The notes beneath the pieces were generated by a model. It saw only the letters and a list, made by a program, of their open reading frames with translations, did no database searches and was not told the origin of the DNA. This document shows positions 58,501 through 64,000 of a DNA stretch of 64,000 bases, one piece after another. Made by a program: the position numbers and the translations under genes. How positions within the stretch are numbered: position 1 is the first letter of the stretch; each line of letters starts with the position of its first letter. This stretch comes from Tupaia tana (Eukaryota > Chordata > Mammalia > Scandentia > Tupaiidae), in assembly GCA_026018925.1 (NCBI GenBank), contig JAKSZU010000027.1:496001-560000 (forward strand), given 5' to 3'.

Positions 58501-61500
58501 AGTTTGAGGGAGTAAGTTTAGGGCTACTGTTAGTTTTCGGTTCAGTGTCACGGTTGAAGTTAGCGTGAGGGTCAGGTTAGGGTAGGGGTTGAGCTTAAGG
58601 TGTCCGCCTAGGGTTAGGGTTAGGTGTATGGTTTGATTTAGGCTTCATGTTAGGTTAGGATTGAACTTAGTTTGAGGGAGTAAGTTTAGGGCTACTGTTA
58701 GTTTTCTGTTCAGTGTTTCTTTTGGAGTTAACGTCAGGGCCAGGTTAGGGTTGGGGTTGAGCTTCATGTGTCCGCCTAGGGTTAGGGTTAGGTCTATGGT
58801 TTGAGTTAGGCTTCAGGTTACGTTAGGTTTGAACTTAGTTTGAGGGAGTAAGTTTAGGGCTACTGTTAGTTTTCGGTTCAGTGTTACGGTTGGAGACAGC
58901 GTGAGGGTCAGGTTAGGGTTGGGGTTGAGCTTAAGGTGTCCGCCTAGGGTTAGGGTTAGGTCTATGGTTTGAGTTAGGCTTTAGGTTAGGTTAGGTTTGA
59001 ACTTAGTTTGAGGGAGTAAGTTTAGGGTTACTGTTAGTTTTCGTTTCAGTGTTACGGTTGGATTTAGCCTCATTGTCAGGTTAGGGTTGGGGTTAAGCTT
59101 AAGGTGTCCGCCTAGGGTTAGGGTTAGGTCTATTGTTTGTGTTAGGCTTCAGGTTAGGTTAGGTTTGAACTTAGTTTGAGGGAGTAAGTTTAGGGCTACT
59201 CTTAGTTTTCAGTCATTGTTACGGTTGGAGTTAGCGTGAGGGTCAGGTTAGGGTTGACGTTCAGCTTAAGGTTTCCGCCTAGGGTTAGAGTTATTTGTAT
59301 GGTTTGATTTAGGCTTCAGGTTAGGTTAGGTTTGAACTTAGTTTGAGGGAGTAAGTTTAGGGTTACTGTTAGTTTTCGGTTCAGTGTTACGGTTGGAGAT
59401 AGTGTCAGGGTCAGGTTAGGGTTGGGGTTGAGCTTCAGGTGTCCACCTAGCGGTAGGGTTAGGTCTATGGTTTGAGTTAGGCTTCAGGTTAGGTTAGGTT
59501 TGAAATTAGTTTGAGGGAGTAAGTTTAGGGCTACTGTTAGTTTTCGGTTCAGTATTACGGTTGGATTTATCATGAGGGTCAGGTTAGGGTTGGGATTGAG
59601 CTTAAGGTGTCCGCCTAGGGTTAGGGTTAGGTGTATGGTTTGATTTAGCCTTCAGGTTAGGTTAGGTTTGAACTTAGTTTGAGGGAGTAAGTTTAGGGCG
59701 ATTATTAGTTTTCGGGTAAGTGTTATGTTTGGAGTTAGCGTCAGGGCCAGGCTAGGGTTGGGGTTGAGCTTAAGGTGTCCCCCTAGGGTTAGGGTTATGT
59801 CTATGGTTTCTGTTAGGGTTCAGGTTAGTTTAGGTTTGAAGTTAGTTTGAGGGAGTAAGTTTAGGGCTACTGTTATTTTTCGGTTCAGTGTTACGGTTGG
59901 AGTTAGCGTCTGGGTCAGGTTATGGTGGGGGTTAAACGTAAGGTGTCAGCCTAGGGTTAGGGTTAGGTCTATGATTTGATTTAGGCTTCAGGTTAGGTTA
60001 GGTTGAACTTAGTTTGAGGGAGTCAGTTTAGTGCTACTGTTAGTTTTCGGTTAACTGTTACGGTTGGAGTAAGCGTCAGGGTAAGGTTAGGTTTGGGGTT
60101 GAGCTTAAGGTGTCCGCCTAGGGTTAGGGTTAGGTCTATGGTTTGAGTTAGGCTTCAGGATAGGTTAGGTTTGAACTTAGTTTGAGGGATTAAGTTTAGG
60201 GCTACTGTTAGTTTTCGGTTCAGTGTTACGGTTGGAGTTAGCGTCAGGGTCAGGTTAGGGTTGGGGTTGAGCTTAAGGTGTCCGCCTAGGGTTAGGGTTA
60301 GGTGTATGGTTTGATTTAGGCTTCAGGTTAGGTCAGGTTTGAACTTAGCTTGAGGGAGTAAGTTTAGGGCTACTGTTAGTTTTCGGGTAACTGTTATGGT
60401 TGGAGTTAGCGTCAGGGCCATTTAAGGGTTGGGGTTGAGCTTAAGGTGTCCGCCTAGGGTTAGGGTTAGGTCTATGGTTTCAGTTAGGCTTCAGGTTAGG
60501 TTAGGTTTGAACTTAGTTTGAGGGAGTAAGTTTAGGGCTACTGTTAGTTTTCGGTTTAGTGTTACGGTTGGAGATAGCGTCAGGGTCAGGTTAGGGTTGT
60601 GTTTGAGGTTAAGGTATCCGCCTAGGTTTAGGGTTATGTCTATGGTTTCAGTTAGGGTTCAGGTTAGTTTAGGTTTGAAGTTAGTTTGAGGGAGTTAGTT
60701 AAGGGCTACTGTTAGTTTTCGGTTCAGTGTTACGGTTGGAGTTAGCGTGAGGGTCAGGTTAGGTTTGGGGTTGAGCTAAAGGTGTCCGCCTAGGGTTAGG
60801 GTTAGGTCTATGGTTTCATTTAGGCTTCAGGTTAGGTTAGGATTGAACTTAGTTTGAGGGAGTAAGTTTAGGGCTGCTCTTAGTTTTCGGTTCAGTGTTA
60901 TTGTTGGATTTAGCCTCAGGGTCAGGTTAGGGTTGGGGTTGAGCTTAAGGTGTCCGCCTAGGGTTAGGGTTAGGTCTATGGTTTCATTTAGGCTTCAGGT
61001 TAGGTTAGGATTGAACTTAGTTTGAGGGAGTAAGTTTAGGGCTACTGGTAGTTTTCAGTTCAGTGTTACGGTTGGAGATAGCGTGAGGGTCAGGTTAGGG
61101 TTGGGGTTGAGCTTAAGGTGTCCGCTTGGAGTTAGGGTTAGTTCTGTGGTTTGAGTTAGGCTTCAGGTTAGGTTAGGTTTGAACTTAGTTTGAGGGAGTA
61201 AGTTTAGGGCTACTGTTAGTTTTCGGTTCAGTGTCACGGTTGAAGTTAGCGTGAGGGTCAGGTTAGGTTAGGGGTTGAGCTTAAGGTGTCCGCCTAGGGT
61301 TAGGGTTAGGTGTAAGGTTTGATTTAGGCTTCAGGTTAGGTTAGGATTGAACTTAGTTTGAGGGAGTAAGTTTTGGGCTACTGTTAGTTTTCTGTTCAGT
61401 GTTTTGGTTGGGGTTAACGTCAGCGCCAGGTTACGGTTGGGGTTGAGCTTCATGTGTCCGCCTAGGGTTAGGGTTAGGTCTATGGCTTGAGTTAGGCTTC

Positions 61501-62235
61501 AGGTTAGGGTAGGTTTGCACTTAGTTTGAGGGAGTAAGTTAAGGGCTACTGTTAGTTTTCGGTTCAGTGTCACGGTTGGAGATAGTGTCAGGGTCAGGTT
61601 GGGTTGGGGTTGAGCTTCAGGTGTCCGCCTAGCGTTAGGGTTAGGTCTATGGTTTGAGTTAGGCTTCAGGTTAGGTTAGGTTTGAAATTAGTTTGAGGGA
61701 GTAAGTTTAGGGCTACTGTTAGTTTTCGGTTCAGTATTACGGTTGGATTTATCATGAGGGTCAGGTTAGGGTTGGGGTTGAGCTTAAGGTGTCCGCCAAG
61801 GGTTAGGGTTATGTCTATGGTTTCAGTTAGGGTTCAGGTTAGTTTAGGTTTGAAGTTAGTTTGAGGGAGTAAGTTTAGGGCTACTGTTATTTTTCGGTTC
61901 AGTGTTACGGTTGGAGTTAGCGTCAGGGTCAGGTTATGGTGGGGGTAAAGCATAAGGTGTCAGCCTAGGGTTAGGGTTAGGTCTATGATTTGATTTAGGC
62001 TTCAGGTTAGGTTAGGTTGAACTTAGTTTGAGGGAGTCAGTTTAGTGCTACTGTTAGTTTTCGGTTAACTGTTACGGTTGGAGTAAGCGTCAGGGTAAGG
62101 TTAGGTTTGGGGTTGAGCTTAAGGTGTCCGCCTAGGGTTAGGGTTAGGTCTATGGTTTGAGTTAGGCTTCAGGTTAGGTTAGGTTTGAACTTAGTTTGAG
62201 GGATTAAGTTTAGGGCTACTGTTAGTTTTCGGTTC
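58500..62235 (+). repeat. 12- to 16-unit duplication with unit loss between copies
   Basis: Units from 58500-60220 recur at 61200-62235 with stepwise shrinking offsets. GTGTCACGGTTGAAG is at 58551/61237 (offset 2686, 16 units minus 2). CAGTATTACGGTTGG is at 59554/61736 (offset 2182, 13 units minus 2). GTGTCAGCC is at 59947/61961 (offset 2014, 12 units minus 2). The second copy has therefore lost whole units, or the first has gained them, at two or more places. Other shared rarities are GGTTAGGTTGAAC (one T lost; near 60000 and 62014), TTTAGTGCTACTG, and GAGGGATTAAG (near 60187 and 62200). Confidence 0.78.
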
Positions 62236-63355
62236 AGTGTTATGGTTGGAGTTAGCGTGAGGGTCAGGTTAGGGTAGGGGTTGAACTTAAGGTGTCCGCC
62301 TAGGCTTAGGGTTAGGTCTATGGTTTGAGTTAGGCTTCAGGTTAGGTTAGGTTTGAAATTAGTTTGAGGGAGTAAGTTTAGGGCTACTGTTAGTTTTCGG
62401 GTTAGTGTTACGGTTGGAGATAGCATCAGGGTCAGGTTAGGGTTGGGGTTGAGCTTAAGGTGTCCGCCTAGGGTTAGGGTTATGTCTATGGTTTCAGTTA
62501 GGGTTCAGGTTAGTTTAGGTTTGAAGTTAGTTTGAGGGAGTAAGTTTAGGGCTACTGTTAGTTTTCGGTTCAGTGTTACGGTTGGAGTTAGCGTGAGGGT
62601 CAGGTTAGGTTTGGGGTTGAGCTAAAGGTGTCCGCCTAGGGTTAGGGTTAGGTCTATGGTTTCACTTAGGCTTCAGCTTAGGTTATGATTGAACTTAGTT
62701 GGAGGGAGTCAGTTTAGGGCTACTGTTATTTTTCGGTTAACTGTTACGGTTGGAGTAAGCGTCAGGGTTAGGTTAGTTTTGGGGTTGAGCTGAAGGTGTC
62801 CGCCTAGGGTTAGGGTTAGGTGTATGGTTTGATTTAGGCTTCAGGTTAGGGTAGGTTTGCACTTAGTTTGAGGGAGTAAGTTTAGGGCTACTGTTAGTTT
62901 TCGTTTAACTGTTACGGTTTGAGTAAGCGTCAGGGTCAGGTTAGGGTGCGGGTTAAGCATAAGGTGTCCGCCTAGGGTTAGGTTTAGGTCTATGGTTTCA
63001 TTTAGGCTTCAGGTTAGGTTATTATTGAACTTAGTTTGAGGGAATAAGTTTAGGGCTACTCTTAGTTTTCGGTTGAGTGTTATGGTTGGATTTAGCCTCA
63101 GGGTCAGGTTAGGTTTGGGGTTGAGCTTAAGGTGTCCGCCTAGGGTTAGGGTTAGGTCTATGGTTTCATTTAGGCTTCAGGTTAGGTTAGGATTGAACTT
63201 AGTTTGAGGGAGTAAGTTTAGGGCTACTGTTAGTTTTCGGTTCAGTGTTACGGTTGGAGATAGCGTGAGGGTCAGGTTAGGGTTGGGGTTGAGCTTAAGG
63301 TGTCCGGCTGGGGTTAGGGTTAGTTCTGTGGTTTGAGTTAGGCTTCAGGTTAGCT
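62180..63355 (+). repeat. 7-unit HOR, copy 1 (1176 bp)
   Basis: First copy of a 1176-bp HOR (exactly seven units). Markers are GAGGGATTAAG, GGGTTGAACTTAAGG, CCTAGGCTTAGGG (CTTAGGG at 62305), GCATCAGGG, GTTATGTCTATGG with TTCAGTTAGGGTTCAGG, GAGCTAAAGG, TTTCACTTAGG, TTAGTTGGAGGGAGTCAG and GAGCTGAAGG. The left edge lies between about 62160 and 62180 and is not sharp, because the flanking bases are common to most units. Confidence 0.85.
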
Positions 63356-64000
63356 TAGGTTTGAACTTAGTTTGAGGGATTAAGTTTAGGGCTACTGTTA
63401 GTTTTCGGTTCAGTGTTACGGTTGGAGTTAGCGTGAGGGTCAGGTTAGGGTAGGGGTTGAACTTAAGGTGTCCGCCTAGGCTTAGGGTTAGGTCTATGGT
63501 TTGAGTTAGGCTTCAGGTTAGGTTAGGTTTGAAATTAGTTTGAGGTAGTAAGTTTAGGGCTACTGTTAGTTTTCGGGTTAGTGTTACGGTTGGAGATAGC
63601 ATCAGGGTCAGGTTAGGGTTGGGGTTGAGCTTAAGGTGTCCGCCTAAAGTTAGGGTTATGTCTATGGTTTCAGTTAGGGTTCAGGTTAGTTTAGGTTTGA
63701 AGTTAGTTTGAGGGAGTAAGTTTAGGGCTACTGTTAGTTTTCGGTTCAGTGTTACGGTTGGAGTTAGCGTGAGGGTCAGGTTAGGTTTGGGGTTGAGCTA
63801 AAGGTGTCCGCCTAGGGTTAGGGTTAGGTCTATGGTTTCACTTAGGCTTCAGGTTAGGTTATGATTGAACTTAGTTGGAGGGAGTCAGTTTAGGGCTACT
63901 GTTATTTTTCGGTTAACTGTTACGGTTGGAGTAAGCGTCAGGGTTAGGTTAGTTTTGGGGTTGAGCTGAAGGTGTCCGCCTAGGGTTAGGGTTAGGTGTA
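63356..64000 (+). repeat. 7-unit HOR, copy 2, cut by window end
   Basis: Second copy, offset 1176 from the first (CTTAGGG at 63481 against 62305). It follows copy 1 through TTTCACTTAGG and TTAGTTGGAGGGAGTCAG to the last base of the window, so the HOR very likely continues beyond it. Differences noticed are few: GAGGTAGTAAG near 63540 for GAGGGAGTAAG, and CCTAAAGTTAGGG near 63646 for CCTAGGGTTAGGG. Confidence 0.85.

Larger units (their letters stand above)
1..64000 (+). repeat. 168-bp telomere-like satellite array, about 381 units
   Basis: The whole window is a head-to-tail tandem array. Units begin at the landmark GTGTCCGCC and end at GAGCTTAAG or GAGCTTCAG. Landmarks read directly include starts at 1 (as GTATCCGCC), 169, 2522, 10079, 20148, 30223, 40128, 50373, 60110 and 63972. 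These fit 168 bp per unit with a small running deficit. All units examined have the same orientation, with the G-rich strand on +. No unit is interrupted by unrelated sequence. The array extends past both window edges. If it is subtelomeric and keeps the polarity of telomeric DNA, the chromosome end would lie to the right, but that is inference. Species and named satellite family were not recognised. Confidence 0.98.

Noticed and set aside
1..64000. CRISPR array
   Set aside because: There are no short identical repeats separated by unique spacers. The whole unit is repeated with scattered variants, and no cas genes are present.
1..64000. True terminal telomere tract
   Set aside because: Perfect TTAGGG runs never exceed about two to three units in a row. 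The rest of each unit is degenerate, so this is a telomere-like satellite, not the telomere itself.
1..64000. Transposon or retroelement insertion within the array
   Set aside because: Unit phase is kept from end to end with only single-base drift. No block of foreign sequence, terminal inverted repeat, poly-A tail or target-site duplication was seen.
1..64000. Inverted satellite blocks or palindromes
   Set aside because: All units read have TTAGGG on the + strand. No run of CCCTAA-type units was found.
1..64000. Plant-type (TTTAGGG) telomere origin
   Set aside because: TTTAGGG appears only at one place per unit (GTTTAGGGC), where the extra T belongs to a local slip. The tandem core is TTAGGGTTAGGG.
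1..64000. Insect-type (TTAGG) telomere origin
   Set aside because: Two TTAGG pentamers occur at 51-60 of the unit, but the tandem core at 9-25 is hexameric and the unit follows a six-base register, so TTAGGG fits better. The pentamers look like one-base slips.
1..64000. Coding minisatellite, since 168 is a multiple of three
   Set aside because: All six frames meet stops in essentially every unit, and single-base indels are tolerated freely, so no frame is being kept.
1..64000. Assembly artefact producing the HORs
   Set aside because: Not excluded, but the HOR copies carry private single-base differences, and the offsets differ between blocks, which is unlike a simple assembly repeat error. 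Long-read support would settle it.

Overview
The window is one uninterrupted, head-to-tail satellite DNA array. Its unit is about 168 bp, and roughly 381 complete units lie side by side in a single orientation from base 1 to base 64000. I found no protein-coding gene, RNA gene, mobile element, CRISPR array or unique-sequence island. The + strand is rich in G and T and poor in C. Every unit carries a short run of TTAGGG-type telomere sequence, and the rest of the unit divides into hexamers that look like decayed TTAGGG. This points to a eukaryotic chromosome, probably a subtelomeric or other heterochromatic block, in a lineage with TTAGGG telomeres (vertebrates, many other animals, many fungi, some protists). 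The species cannot be named from this sequence.

Layout: units begin at GTGTCCGCC (bases 1, 169, and so on; the last, partial one begins at 63972). Unit length barely varies. The start of each unit slips slowly leftward against a strict 168-bp ruler, by about 37 bases over the window, so small deletions outnumber small insertions. Units differ at a limited set of recurring positions, giving recognisable subtypes whose 5' and 3' halves are shuffled.

On top of the monomer there is a mosaic of higher-order repeats (HORs). 1-8170 holds diverged units with older duplications at 5-, 9- and 26-unit spacing. 10971-18661 is a very young 15-unit HOR of 2517 bp in just over three copies. 18662-22500 holds part-copies of that HOR. 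22500-33500 has 3-, 4-, 12-, 13-, 16- and 17-unit duplications. 33525-47290 is a large duplicated block (about 6.2 kb offset) with an 11-unit, 1848-bp HOR inside it. 47290-58000 holds older 10-, 15-, 20- and 27-unit duplications. 58500-64000 has 12- to 16-unit duplications and ends in a young 7-unit (1176-bp) HOR that runs off the window.

Nothing here works as a gene system. The array looks like the product of repeated unequal crossing-over and gene conversion acting on telomere-derived DNA. The points of interest are its apparent telomeric origin (168 = 28 x 6), its near-nucleosomal unit length, the roughly three telomere-protein (YTAGGGTTR) sites per unit, and the clear record of recent amplification. 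All duplication edges below were found by eye and are approximate unless stated.
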